From assembly GCA_963791325.1 (NCBI GenBank), contig CAWBRU010000019.1, positions 155,220 through 219,219 on the forward strand: DNA of 64,000 bases. The letters are read 5' to 3'. The notes under the pieces were generated by a model. That model worked only from the letters and a program-made list of their open reading frames with translations. It made no database searches and was not told the origin of the DNA. Position 1 is the stretch's first letter. The number at the start of each line of letters is the position of its first letter. The stretch comes from JBEVJK01 sp963791325. Lineage in GTDB: Bacteria > Pseudomonadota > Alphaproteobacteria > Rhizobiales > Rhizobiaceae. Shown one piece after another: positions 17,601 through 29,403 of the stretch. Made by a program: the position numbers and the translations under genes.

Positions 17601-20600
17601 ATCGGCTCGTCATCGGCGACGAGGAACGCGCCCGACTGCGCACCATCGCCCGCCGGACCTGGCTCTATTTCGAGACGTTCGCGACGGCCGAGCACAACCA
17701 TCTCCCGCCCGACAATTTCCAGGAAGTGCCGCATCCCGTGGTCGCCGCGCGCACCTCCCCCACCAACATCGGCGTCTATCTGCTCGGCGTGGTCTCGGCC
17801 CGTGATTTCGGCTGGATCAGCCTGGCCAATGCGGTGGAGCGCATCGATGCCACGCTGACCACCCTCGAACAGATGGAGCGTCACCGCGGCCATCTCTACA
17901 ATTGGTACGAGACGCGCACGCTGAGGCCCCTGCATCCGCTCTACATCTCGGCGGTCGACAGCGGCAATCTCGCCGGCCACCTGGTGACGCTGGCGGCCGC
18001 CTGCCAGGAGTGGGCCGAGGCCCCGGCCGTTCACCTGCAGGGCGATTTCGACGGACTGCTCGACACCGTCGCCATCCTCGAAGAGACGCTGGACGAGCTG
18101 CCCGACGACCGCCGCCAGCTGCGGCCCTTGCGTAAGCGCCTGCAGGACCGCATCGGCGGCATGCGCCGCGCCGTCGAGACGATCAAGACCGAGCCCGAGA
18201 TGGCCTCGATCCGCACCATCAATCTGGCGGTGATCGCGGCCGAGCTGCGCAAGCTCGCCGATTCCATCCATCACGAGACCCAGTCTTCGCGCAGCGAAGA
18301 CCTTGCGGCCTGGGCTGCCAAGCTCGAAGCCACCTGCGAGGCCCATGTCAGCGATGCCCACAGCGACCAGTCGCATCTGGCGGCGCTACGGCAGCGCCTG
18401 GAGACGCTGCGCGACCGGGCGCGGCTTTATGCCTTCGAAATGAACTTCTCATTCCTGTTGCGCCAGGACCGCAAGCTGCTGTCGATCGGCTATCGGGTCG
18501 AGGAGCATCAGCTCGACGAGAGCTGCTATGATCTGCTCGCCTCCGAGGCCCGCCTCACCAGCCTGTTCGCCATCGCCAAGGGCGACATCCCGACCGAGCA
18601 CTGGTTCCGGCTCGGCCGGCCGATCGTCGAGATCGGCTTCCGCGGGGCGCTGATGTCGTGGTCGGGCTCGATGTTCGAGTACCTGATGCCGCCATTGGTG
18701 ATGAAGGAGCCGCAGGGTGGCCTGCTCAACCAGACCAACCACCTGATCATCCGCCGGCAGATCCAATACGGGCGCTCCAAGCAGATCCCGTGGGGCATCT
18801 CGGAAGCCGCCTACAACGGCCGCGACCGCGAGATGACCTATCAGTACACCAATTTCGGCGTGCCCGGCCTCGGGCTGAAGCGCGGCTTGGCGCAGAACAC
18901 CGTGGTGGCGCCCTATGCCACGGTGCTGGCCGCGCAGTTCATGCCGCACGAAGCCTGCGAGAACCTGCGCCGCCTGCGCCTGATCGGCGCCCTCGGCCGC
19001 TACGGCTACCATGACGCGGTGGATTTCACCCCTTCCCGGGTGCCGGAGGGCGACCGCCGCGCCATCGTCTACAACTATATGGCCCATCACCAGGGCATGA
19101 CGATCGTGGCGATCGCCAACGCCGTGTTCGAGGGCCGCATGCGCGACCGCTTCCACAGCGATCCGGTGATCGAATTGGCCGAGCTGCTGCTGCAGGAAAA
19201 GGCGCCGCGCGAGGTGCCGGTCTCCGTCGCCAAGCCCGAGGCCACCGAGCGGGTCAAGGTCGATGCGATCGAGGTCAGCCCCGACACCCGCGTCATCCTC
19301 AATCCCTCCCGTGCGCTGCGCGCCACCAATTTGATGTCCAACGGGCACTATTCGGTGATGCTGACGGCGACCGGCTCGGGCTACAGCCGCTGGAACGAGC
19401 TCGCCGTCACCCGCTGGCAGCCCGATCCCAGCGAGGACCGGATGGGCAACTATCTGTTCCTCTCCGATGTCGACAGCGGCGAGTGGTGGTCGGCGACCGC
19501 CGAACCGAAGCGGGCCGCAGACGAGACCTGCCAGACCAGCTTCTGCGACGACAAGGCGACATTCGTGAAGGTCGTCGGCACGCTGCGTTCGGAGGTCGAA
19601 TGCATCGTCGTCTCGGAAGGCGACGGCGAGGCGCGCCGCATCGAGATCTTCAATGACGGCGCCAGCGACCGGCACATCGAGGTCACCTCCTTCGCCGAGC
19701 TCGCCTTGGCCGGCGAACAGTCCGACAGCGCCCACCCGGCATTCTCGAAGATGTTCGTGGAGACGGAGATCGGCGAGGACCGCACGGCCGTCTATGCGAC
19801 CCGGCGCAAGCGCGACAAGAACGATCCCGACATCTGCTATGCCCATTTCGTGCGGGGCGGCCGTGGCTTCGGCCGCGAGGTCGAGGCCGAAACCGACCGG
19901 CGCGCCTTCATCGGCCGCGGCCGCTCGATTGCCAATGCGGCGGCCTTCGACCAGGGCGCCAAGCTCGCCGGGCATCAGGGCTTCGTGCTCGATCCGGTAG
20001 CGGTGCTGCGCCGCCGCATCCGCGTGCCGGCGAAAAAGAAGGTGTCGCTGACGTTCTGGACCGTGGTCGCGGCCAATCGTGAACAGCTCGACCAGTCGGT
20101 CGCCCATCTCGACCACCGCGAGAGCTTCGCTCGCCAGGCGATGCTCGCCTGGACCCACAGCCAGGTGCAAACCCGCCATATCGGCCTGACCTTGACCCAG
20201 GCAGCCAACGTCCAGAATCTCGCCCGCTATCTGCTCTATCCGGACCCGACGGTGCGCGTCGCCGCGCAGTCGATCGCGGCCGGCCTCGGCCGCCAGTCCG
20301 CCCTGTGGCCGCTGGCGATTTCCGGCGACTTTCCGATCTTCGCGCTGCGCATCGGCGATGTCGCCGACCTCGAGATCGTCTCGCAGACGCTGCGCTTTCA
20401 GGAATATCTGCGCGCCCGCGGCCTGGTCGTGGACCTGGTCATCATCAACGAGCAGGCGGCGTCCTACGTCCAGGATCTGCAGCAGGCGATCGAGTGGCAG
20501 TGCGAGAACTCGCGGGTCCGCGGCCGCGAGCTGGGACCGCGCCAGCACATCTTCGCCGTCCGCCGCGACCTGATGGACGAGACCGCCTATCGCACCCTGC

Positions 20601-22118
20601 TGGGAGCCGCCAGGATCGCCTTCCACACCCGCAACGGCACCATCTTCGACCAGATCGAACGGGCCGAAGCGGCCGCGCTGCAGGCCCGCGACGAAAACCT
20701 GACGGCCCTTGCGGCCGACCATCCCGAGACCGCTGCGACACGCGCCGCGCGGCCCTCCTCGCCGCCGCGGCTCCGCGCCGTCGGCAAGGCCGAGGACATC
20801 GGCCAGGAGCTCGAATTCTGGAACGGCTTCGGCGGCTTCGACCGCAACGGCCGCGACTATGTCGTGCGCCTGACCGGCGGCCAGTCGACGCCGCAGCCCT
20901 GGGTCAACGTCATCGCCAATGCCGGCTTCGGCTTCCACACCTCCGCGGAAGGCGCTTCCTTCACCTGGAGCCGCAACAGCCGCGACTTCCAGCTCACCCC
21001 CTGGTCGAACGATCCGGTGACCAACCGCCCAGGCGAGGCGATCTATATCCGCGACCAGGCGAGCGGCCGCGTGTTCTCGCCATTCGCTGCGGTGGCGCGC
21101 GATCCGGCGATGACCTACGAGGCCCGCCACGGCCAGGGCTTCTCCACCTTCTCCACCAAGCGCGGCACCCTGAGCGTCGAGCTCACCCAGCTCGTCGACC
21201 CTGCCGATCCGGTGAAGATCTCGCGCCTGGTGCTGAGGAATGCCGGCTCGGTGCCGGTCAGGCTGCGCATCTACGGCTATGCCGAATGGGTGTTGGGGTC
21301 GAACCGCGCCCGCTCAGCCCCCTATGTGGTGCCCGCCTATGACGCCGCCGCCGGCGCGCTGTTTGCCACCAACCCTTACAGCCTCGATTTCGGCGACCGC
21401 GTCGCCTTCCTGGCCAGCGATCAGCCGCCGTCCAGCTACACGGCCGACCGCCACGAATTCTTCGGCATTCACGGCAGCGTCGACCTGCCGGACATGGTGG
21501 CCGCAGGCGCCGATCTGTCGAAGCGGGTGGAAGCCGGCAGCGATCCCTGCTCGGCCCTGGTCCGCGACGTCGAGGTTCCGGCCGGCGGCGAGACGACGCT
21601 GTTGTGGCTGACCGGCGACGCCGGCTCGGCTGCCGAGGCGAGCGGGCTGATCCTCAAACACCGGGCCCGCGACTTCGACGAGCGGCTGGCCGAGACGGCG
21701 GCCAATTGGCGCGGCTTCCTCGATACGCTGCAGGTCGAGACGCCCGACAAGGCCTTCGACGCCATGGTCAACCATTGGCTGCCCTATCAGAGCCTTGCCT
21801 GCCGCATCCGCGCCCGCTCGGCGTTCTACCAGGCGAGCGGCGCATTCGGCTTCCGCGACCAGCTGCAAGACACGTTGGCGCTGCTGCTGCACGACCCGCA
21901 GCTGGCGCATGCGCAGATCCTCAATGCCGCCCGCCGGCAGTTCAAGGAAGGCGATGTCCAGCATTGGTGGCTGCCGCGCACCGGCGCCGGCGTGCGCACG
22001 CTGATCTCCGACGACGTCGTCTGGCTGGGCTATGCCGCCGCGCACTACGTCAAGGTCACCGGGGACAGCTCGCTGCTCGACGAGAGCCTGCCCTTCATCG
22101 AGGGCCCGCCGCTGGCCG
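14615..22118 (+). CDS. ndvB: Cyclic beta-1,2-glucan synthase, C-terminus lost at contig junction
   Basis: About 2,500 residues of the giant inner-membrane enzyme NdvB/ChvB, which makes periplasmic cyclic beta-1,2-glucan from UDP-glucose. Visible parts in order are: a cytoplasmic N-terminal region; a hydrophobic pair near residues 420-480; a GT domain with DSDTRM near 633 and the QxxRW-like HRWARGDWQLL near 782; hydrophobic segments near 820-860 and 950-990; and a long C-terminal carbohydrate-binding and GH94-type phosphorylase region. Family members are about 2,800 residues or more; here the match stops at LPFIEGPPLA (about 22,117) and the following residues are unrelated. The frame is uninterrupted for 7.5 kb. 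ATG 14615 is preferred to TTG 14597. Confidence 0.93.
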
Positions 22119-22130
22119 CAGCACCAGCCT
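22114..22130. other. Junction between two unrelated genomes
   Basis: The ndvB reading stops matching its family at about 22,117, and homology to the right arm of the 2.76-kb inverted repeat begins at about 22,128 (CTGCGGGGCGC). The breakpoint lies in this small window. On the left, genes are intact and alphaproteobacterial; on the right, they are myxobacterial in type and rich in frameshifts. Confidence 0.8.
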
Positions 22131-22209
22131 GCGGGGCGCCATGCGGCAGGGGCGCCGTCCGGGCGAAAGGCGGTCGTCAGAGGCTGGCCAGTCGCGGTAG
22201 GCTGCGCGC

Positions 22210-22848
22210 ATGCTCAAGCTCTACGGCTTTGCTCGAGTGAACAAAGGAGCGCGCGGCAACACTCGCGATTTGCGTGTCCTGTGGACGCTCGAAGAGATCG
22301 GACTGCCCTACGAGATCGTCGGGATGGACCACCCGAACCACGATCTCGATTCACCTGCGTACCGCGCGCTGAATCCGTTTGGTCAGATTCCGGTGATCGA
22401 TGACGACGGCGTCGTGGTCTCCGAGTCCGGCGCGATATTGCTCTACCTTGCGCGCAAGAGCGGCAAGCTGATGCCCCACGATCTCGCGGGGGAGGCACAG
22501 GTGCTTCGCTGGTCCTTCACCGCGCTGACCACCATCGAGGTACCGGTGCTATCGCTGTGGTTTGTCAACTTGAGCGGTGGCAAGGGCAGCAAGCCGAGCG
22601 AGGCGTTGCATGACTGGGCCGAGATGCGCTTGAAGCAACTCGATGGTTGGCTCACAAATCGCCAGTTCATCGCGACCGAGGACTTCACCGTCGCCGATAT
22701 CCTCATGACCCACGTGCTGGACGCTGGAACCCATCAGGAGATGCTGAAGCCGTACCCGAACCTCCTTGCGTACCGCGCGCGTTGCACCGAACGCCCGGCA
22801 TGGAAGAAGACGCTCGACGCGTACTGCGAGCGAGTCGAAGCCGCCTGA
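22210..22848 (+). CDS. Glutathione S-transferase family protein (copy 1)
   Basis: A 212-residue soluble GST-like protein. The N-terminal thioredoxin-fold half contains LNPFGQIPVIDDDG and the glutathione-binding SESGAILLYLA (residues about 55-80). The all-helical C-terminal half contains FTVADILMTHVLDAG, the usual GST_C ending pattern. It probably conjugates or reduces small electrophiles with glutathione. This copy is intact; a copy in the opposite arm (26,965-27,604) differs by about 9 residues and one frameshift. It lies just inside the contig junction, so its native upstream neighbour is missing here; in the other arm that neighbour is a Ser/Thr kinase gene. Confidence 0.88.
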   Translation: MLKLYGFARVNKGARGNTRDLRVLWTLEEIGLPYEIVGMDHPNHDLDSPAYRALNPFGQIPVIDDDGVVVSESGAILLYLARKSGKLMPHDLAGEAQVLRWSFTALTTIEVPVLSLWFVNLSGGKGSKPSEALHDWAEMRLKQLDGWLTNRQFIATEDFTVADILMTHVLDAGTHQEMLKPYPNLLAYRARCTERPAWKKTLDAYCERVEAA

Positions 22849-23285
22849 CGTGTCGCGACGTCAGAGACGCGACAGCACTGGGCGGGCGCTGGGGTCGCGG
22901 AGTCGTGAGCTGAGCGCGCTCTCGCCGGTCTCGCGCCTCGCGCCGCTTGTCAAGGTCCTCCGCGATCGTACTGCGCGTCGAACGTTTGCGGCTCGAGGCC
23001 CTCGCTCGAGCCACAGCTTATCCCCAGCGGCACGAATTGTGCTTTAGAGTTGTCACGTTACGTTGCAAAGGCGCGCACAGTCCGCTAAACGCCCCCGGCA
23101 CCAATCGAGGTACTTGCCCGGGTGGGAACGCCCTGAGCCTGGCATCGCCTCGACCGCTGAACGCATGCCGCTCGAGGCGCCGCGTTCGGGTCGCCGCATT
23201 GGGCTCGAGGTCCGTCGGGTCGAGCCGATGATGTGCGCCCGCTGCGCCGCTGAGCGGCCTCTCCGAGGACTGTTGAGGCTCATTC
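22849..23285. promoter_or_regulatory. Conserved region upstream of the sigma factor gene
   Basis: This 437-bp gap has no convincing gene. A stretch around 23,030-23,095, containing GAGTTGTCACGTTACGTTGC, is nearly identical in the opposite arm at about 26,700-26,790. Two TTGTCA elements (near 22,948 and 23,050) could be -35 boxes for the sigma gene, but clear -10 boxes are lacking. Confidence 0.35.
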
Positions 23286-24752
23286 ATGAAAGCATCTGTC
23301 CCCTCTTCTCCTTCTCCCGTGACCGAGGTCGTCGTGCTGCGGCGGCGGGTGCCGACAACGACCGACCGGCTCGTGTCCATTCGCCCTGCGGCGGTCGAGC
23401 CCGCGTCGGCTCCGCCTGCATCGGAGGTCCGAACCGTTCCGGCTCCGGCGCGTCCCGCTCGGGCGCGCGTGCAAATGGTCGTCCCTCGACCTGTTCCGGC
23501 GCGCATGGTTCCGGCGGCGGCCGCTCGGATGGCCAGCGCCGAGACGCCCCTGGCGCTGGCGAAGCACGCCAGTGCGGACGAAGCGCTCGGGGCGTTGACT
23601 CGGCTGCACGAGCGTCGCGCCGAGCTGTTGTGTTTGGCGCTGCTGGAGCCAGTCACCAGCACGGTGCTGGATGCGATCGCGGCGGAGCTCGACAAAGGGG
23701 AGGCGCAGATCGGGTCGGTCGTGGACGAGCCGGAGCTGGCTCCCGAGGAGGCGCGGCGGCGCTTCGATGCGCTGCGCGCTGACCTCGACCGGCTGCATCG
23801 AGAGCACGGTCACGCCTGGCCGTTCACGGGCGTGGCGCGGCTGGCTCGTTCCGGGGCGCCGAGCGGCTTCGAGAGCGCGCTACGGGCCAGCCGCGCGGCG
23901 GCTGGCTCGGTCCGACTGCAGTGGGACAGCGTGGAGCGGCTGCTGAAAGCGAGCTGGATCGCGCGCGTGCGGGCGCGCGACGTGTCGGGGCTGCCGGGCG
24001 AGCTGGTCGCGCGCGTGCGCCGGCTGGATCGCGAGGTCACTTCGAGCATCGACGGCCTGGTCGCGAAGTATCAGGGCCTGGTCGCCGAAATGGCCCGGAA
24101 ATATCAGGGCCTGGGCCTGAGCCGCGAGGACCTGATGCAGGACGGCAGCATCGGCTTGCTGCGCGGGATCGACAAATTTGATCTGCGGCGGGGCAAGCCG
24201 TTCGGCTCGTACGCGGTCTGGTGGGTGCGGCAGGGCGTGCGACACGCGCTGGCGACGCAGGCGCGCACCATTCGCTTGCCCGTGCAGCAGCTGGCGAACC
24301 GCTACGCGCTGGGGCGCGCCTCGCGCCGCCTGGCACACACGCTCGAGCGCGAGCCGTCGGAGCAAGAGCTAGCCGAGGCTACCGGCATGTCACAGCAGAG
24401 CGTCTCGGATCTGATGCGTGCATCGACCGAGCCCGTCAGCCTCGACATGCCGCGCTCCAGCGAGAGCGACTCCACGATCGGGGACGTGATCGCGGACACC
24501 GACACGAAATCCCCGAATGAGCAGGCCTCCGCGAGAGAGAGCCTGGTGGAGCTGCGGACCTTGCTCGAGGAGCTCACCCCTCGAGAGCAGCACGTCGTCC
24601 ACCTGCGTTTCGGCCTGGATGGCGAAGACGAGCGCACCCTGGAAGAGATCGGCCGATCGCTGGAGCTGACGCGCGAGCGCGTGCGACAGATCTGCGCCGA
24701 AGCCCTGGACAAGCTGAACCGCGCCACCCGCAAGCGCGGGCTCGACCTGTGA
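23286..24752 (+). CDS. Sigma-70 family RNA polymerase sigma factor (copy 1)
   Basis: A 488-residue sigma-70 factor of the RpoD/SigA-like group. Residues 1-90 are Pro/Ala/Arg-rich and lack region 1.1. A helical linker follows; then region 2 (DLMQDGSIGLLRGIDKFDLR and FGSYAVWWVRQGVRHALA) gives the -10-binding helix, region 3 contains REPSEQELAEATGMSQQSV, and region 4 ends with TLEEIGRSLELTRERVRQI, the -35-binding helix-turn-helix. All core regions are intact, so it should direct transcription from near-consensus promoters; it is probably a secondary (group 2) sigma factor. A diverged, frameshifted copy occupies the opposite arm. It is followed by a truncated DUF120 gene. Confidence 0.9.
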   Translation: MKASVPSSPSPVTEVVVLRRRVPTTTDRLVSIRPAAVEPASAPPASEVRTVPAPARPARARVQMVVPRPVPARMVPAAAARMASAETPLALAKHASADEALGALTRLHERRAELLCLALLEPVTSTVLDAIAAELDKGEAQIGSVVDEPELAPEEARRRFDALRADLDRLHREHGHAWPFTGVARLARSGAPSGFESALRASRAAAGSVRLQWDSVERLLKASWIARVRARDVSGLPGELVARVRRLDREVTSSIDGLVAKYQGLVAEMARKYQGLGLSREDLMQDGSIGLLRGIDKFDLRRGKPFGSYAVWWVRQGVRHALATQARTIRLPVQQLANRYALGRASRRLAHTLEREPSEQELAEATGMSQQSVSDLMRASTEPVSLDMPRSSESDSTIGDVIADTDTKSPNEQASARESLVELRTLLEELTPREQHVVHLRFGLDGEDERTLEEIGRSLELTRERVRQICAEALDKLNRATRKRGLDL

Positions 24753-24780
24753 GCGCTGCGCGCCGCTGAGGTTCGGGGCG

Positions 24781-24930
24781 ATGAAGCAGCTGCTGCGAGG
24801 TAGGGTACGCAGTGGCCGCGGTGACTTCGGGCGCTGGCTGACGAAGCTCCAGGAGCACTACCGGGCCAAGACGGGCATGTCCCTGTTTCCGGGGACACTG
24901 AACGTTGAACTGCCCGAGCCGTACTCGCTC
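24781..24930 (+). pseudogene. DUF120-type riboflavin kinase domain, truncated by the inversion
   Basis: Fifty residues starting MKQLLRGRVRSGRGDFGRWL and containing MSLFPGTLNVELPEP. The G-V-SGxGDFGRW and FPGTLNV blocks match DUF120, the fold of the CTP-dependent riboflavin kinase of archaea and of bacterial relatives. The match runs through the loop of the palindrome to about 24,929 and then stops, because the sequence turns back on itself. So the left arm plus the 37-nt loop is native DNA and the break point is at 24,930. The full gene would be about 120-140 codons. Confidence 0.6.
24893..24929. other. 37-nt loop of the inverted repeat
   Basis: This is the only unpaired sequence at the centre of the palindrome. 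It continues the DUF120 reading frame of the left arm (TLNVELPEPYSL), which shows that it belongs with the left arm. The base pair bordering it on both sides is the end of CCGG. Confidence 0.85.
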
Positions 24931-25041
24931 CGGAAACAGGGACATGCCCGTCTTGGCCCGGTAGTGCTCCTGGAGCTTCGTCAGCCAGCGCCCGAAGTCA
25001 CCGCGGCCACTGCGTACCCTACCTCGCAGCAGCTGCTTCAT
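24930..25041 (-). pseudogene. Mirror copy of the DUF120 gene start
   Basis: The reverse strand repeats the first 37 or so codons of the DUF120 gene (starting at 25,041) and then runs into the loop backwards, where the reading becomes meaningless. It is a by-product of the inversion, not a gene in its own right. Confidence 0.6.
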
Positions 25042-25069
25042 CGCCCCGAACCTCAGCGGCGCGCAGCGC

Positions 25070-26529
25070 TCACAGGTCGAGCCCGCGCTTGCGGGTGGCG
25101 CGGTTCAGCTTGTCCACGGCTTCGGCGCAGATTGTCGCACGCGTTCGCGCGTCAGCTCCAGCGATCGGCCGATCTCTTCCAGGGTGCGCTCGTCTTCGCC
25201 ATCCAGGCCAAAGCGCAGGTGGACGACGAGCTTCTCTCGAGGGGTGAGCTCATCGAGCAAGGTCCGCAGCTCCGCCAGGCTCTCTCTCGCGGAGGCCTGC
25301 TCATTCGGGGATTTCGTATCGGTGTCCGCGATCACGTCCCCGATCGTGGATTCGCTCTCGCTGGAGCGCGGCATGTCGAGGCTAATGGGCTCGTTCGACA
25401 CGCGCATCAGCTCCGAGACGCTCTGCTGCGACATGCCGGTGGCCTCGGCGAGCTCTTGCTCCGACGGCTCGCGCCCGAGCGTGTTCGCCAGCCGGCGGAG
25501 GCGCGCCCCAGCGCGTAGCGGTTCGCCAGCTGCTGCACGGGCAAGCGAATGGTGCGCGCCTGCGTCGCCAGCGCGTGTCGCACGCCCTGCCGCACCCACC
25601 AGACCGCGTACGAGCCGAACGGCTTGCCCCGCCGCAGATCAAATTCGTTGATTCCCGCGCAGCAGGCCGATGCTGCCGTCCTGCATCAGGTCCTCGCGGC
25701 TCAGGCCCAGGCCCTGATACTTCCGGGCCATTTTGGCGACCAGGCCCTGATACTTCGCGACCAGGCCGTCGATACTCGAAGCGACCTCGCGATCGAGCCG
25801 GCGCACGCGCGCCACCAGCTCGCCAGGCAGCTCCGACACGTCGCGCGCCCGCACGCGCTCGATCCAGCTCGCTTTCAGCAGCCGTTCCACGCTGTCCCAC
25901 TGCAGTCGGACCGAGCCGGCCGCCTCCCGACTGGCGCTGAGCGCGCTCTCGAAGGCGCTCGGCGCCCCGGAGCGAGCCCCGTGCCACGCCTGCGAACGGC
26001 CAGAGGTGACCGTGCTCTCGATGCAGCCGGTCGAGGTCAGCCCGCAACGCATCGAAGCGCCGCCGCGCCTCCTCGGGAGCCAGCTCCGGCTCGTCCACGA
26101 CCGACTCGATCAGCGCCTCCCCTTTGTCGAGTTCGCCGCGATCGCCGCCAGCACCGCGCTAGCGGCGGGCTCCAGCAGCGCCAGACACAACAGCTCGGCG
26201 CGGCGCTCGTGCAGCCGAGTCAACACCCCGAGCGCCTCGTCCGCACTGGCGTGCTTCGCCAGCGCCAGGGGCTCGGCCCCGGCCATCCGAGCGGCCGCCG
26301 CCGGAACCCTGCTCGCCGGAACAGGTCGAGGGACGACCATTTGCACGCGCCCCCGAACAGGACGCGCCGGAGCCGGAACCGCTCGGACCTCCGAGGCAGG
26401 CGACGGGGACTCCGGCTCGACCGGTGCAGGGCGAATGGACACGAGCCGGTCGGTCGTGGTCGGCACCCGCCGCCGCAGCACGACGACCTCGGTCACGGGA
26501 GAAAGAGAAGCTGGGACAGATGCTTTCAT
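25070..26529 (-). pseudogene. Sigma-70 family sigma factor (copy 2, frameshifted)
   Basis: Second copy of the sigma factor at 23,286-24,752. The start (MKASVPASLSPVTEVVVLRR, 26,529) and the stop (25,070-25,072) align with copy 1. Compared with copy 1 the frame is broken at about 26,120, 25,990, 25,650, 25,500 and 25,130; the last is a missing base in the final HTH helix (GCGACAATCTG against GCGACAGATCTG). Between the breaks the protein is over 90% identical and substitutions are conservative, which suggests the gene is functional in the organism and the indels are sequence errors. Regions 2, 3 and 4 are all recognisable. Confidence 0.75.
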
Positions 26530-26964
26530 GAATGAGCCTCAACAGTCCTCGGAGAGGCCGCTCAGCGGCGCAGCGGGCACACATCATCGGCTCGACCCGA
26601 CGGGCCTCGAGCCCAATGCGACCCGAGCGCGGCGCCTGGATACGGCATGCGTTCAGCGGTCGAGGCGGTGCCACGCTCAGGGCGTTCCCACCCGGGCAAG
26701 TACCTCGATTCGTGCCGGGGCATCTAGCGGACTGTGCGCGCCTTTGCAACGTAACGTGACAACTCTAAAGCGCAATTCGTGCCGCTGGGGATAAGCTGTG
26801 GCCCGAGCGCGGGCCTCGAGCCGCAAACGTTCGACGCGCGGTACGATCGCGGAGGACCTTGACAAGCGGCGCGAGGCCCGAGACCTGCGACGCGCGCGCT
26901 CAGGTCACGACTCCGGCGACCCCAGCGCCGGCCGAGTGCTCTCGCGGCTCTGACGTCGCGACCG
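26530..26964. promoter_or_regulatory. Mirror copy of the region upstream of the sigma gene
   Basis: Counterpart of 22,849-23,285 in the other arm. It is non-coding, with the same TTGTCACGTTACGTTGC block conserved on the reverse strand near 26,745-26,765. Conservation of this block between copies that differ elsewhere hints at a regulatory role. Confidence 0.35.
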
Positions 26965-27604
26965 TCAGGCGGCTTCGACTCGCTCGTAGTACGCGTCGAG
27001 CGTCTTCTTCCACGCCGGGCGTTCGGTGCAGCGCGCGCGGTACGCGAGGAGGTTCGGGTACGGCTTCAGCATCTCCTGATGGGTTCCAGCGTCCAGCACA
27101 TGGGTCATGAGGATGTCGGCGACGGTGAAGTCGTCGGTCGCGATGAACTGGCGATCTGTCGAGCCAGCCATCGAGTTGCTTCAAGCGCATCTCGGCCCAG
27201 CCGTGCAGCGCCTCGCTCGGCTTGGTGCCCTTGCCGCCGCTCAGGTTGACGAACCACAGCGATAGCACCGGCACCTCGATGGTGGTCAGCGCGGTGAAGG
27301 ACCAGCGCAGCACCTGTGCCTCCCCGGCGAGATCGCGCGGCATCAGCTTGCCGCTCTTGCGCGCCAGGTAGAGCAAGATCGCGCCGGACTCGGTGACCAC
27401 GACGCCGTCGTCATCGATCACCGGAATCTGACCGAACGGATTCAGCGCGCGGTACGCGGGCGAATCGAGATCGTGGTTCGGGTGGTCCATCCCGACGATC
27501 TCGTAGGGCAGTCCGATCTCTTCGAGCGCCCACAGGACGCGCAGGTCGCGAGTGTTGCCGCGCGCGACCTTGTTCACTCGAGCAAAGCCGTACAGCTTGA
27601 GCAT
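26965..27604 (-). pseudogene. Glutathione S-transferase family protein (copy 2, frameshifted)
   Basis: Copy 2 of the GST at 22,210-22,848. The N-terminal 150 or so residues are open from ATG 27,604. One extra base near 27,160 (CTCGACAGATCGCC against CTCACAAATCGCC in copy 1) shifts the frame, and the C-terminal 60 or so residues continue in another frame to 26,965. Differences from copy 1 include G13V, T26A and C-to-Y near the end. It lies downstream of, and in the same direction as, the Ser/Thr kinase gene at 27,750-29,403. Confidence 0.8.
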
Positions 27605-27749
27605 GCGCGCAGCCTACCGCGACTGGCAAGCCTCTGACGACGGCCTTTCGCCCCGGACTGCGCCCCTGCCACATAGCGCCCCGCAGGTCGGGTGATGGCT
27701 CTCCCCCTCAAACAAAGTGCAGTCGCGCAAGTCTGCGCCGCTGCGCGGC

Positions 27750-29403
<1,654 letters not shown>

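Larger units (their letters stand above)
22128..24892 (+). repeat. Left arm of 2.76-kb inverted repeat
   Basis: This arm (GST gene, intergenic region, sigma factor gene and the start of a DUF120 gene) is repeated in inverse orientation at 24,930-27,688. The symmetry centre is 24,911 and the unpaired loop is 24,893-24,929. The innermost 188 bp or so (24,705-24,892) match the other arm perfectly; further out the arms differ by about 6% in a sampled 250-bp part of the sigma gene, mostly at third codon positions. The left copy has open reading frames throughout. Confidence 0.9.
24930..27688 (-). repeat. Right arm of 2.76-kb inverted repeat
   Basis: Reverse-orientation partner of 22,128-24,892, carrying the same gene order. 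It matches the left arm perfectly from 24,930 to about 25,117. From there it shows many silent substitutions, some conservative amino-acid changes (E/D, V/I, A/V) and several single-base indels. It continues without a break into myxobacterial sequence (kinase gene), so this arm sits in its natural neighbourhood on its outer side. Confidence 0.9.

Noticed and set aside
18449..21130. 893-codon open frame on the reverse strand inside ndvB
   Set aside because: It is antisense to a certain gene, has no family features and reflects the codon bias of GC-rich DNA.
24781..25518. 245-codon forward frame reading through the palindrome centre
   Set aside because: Its second half is the reverse strand of the sigma factor gene; the frame exists only because of the inversion.
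22128..27688. Palindrome as a hairpin telomere or as a composite transposon
   Set aside because: The arms contain ordinary chromosomal genes, no transposase, protelomerase or flanking direct repeats; the fold-back truncates a gene, which points to rearrangement or assembly artefact.
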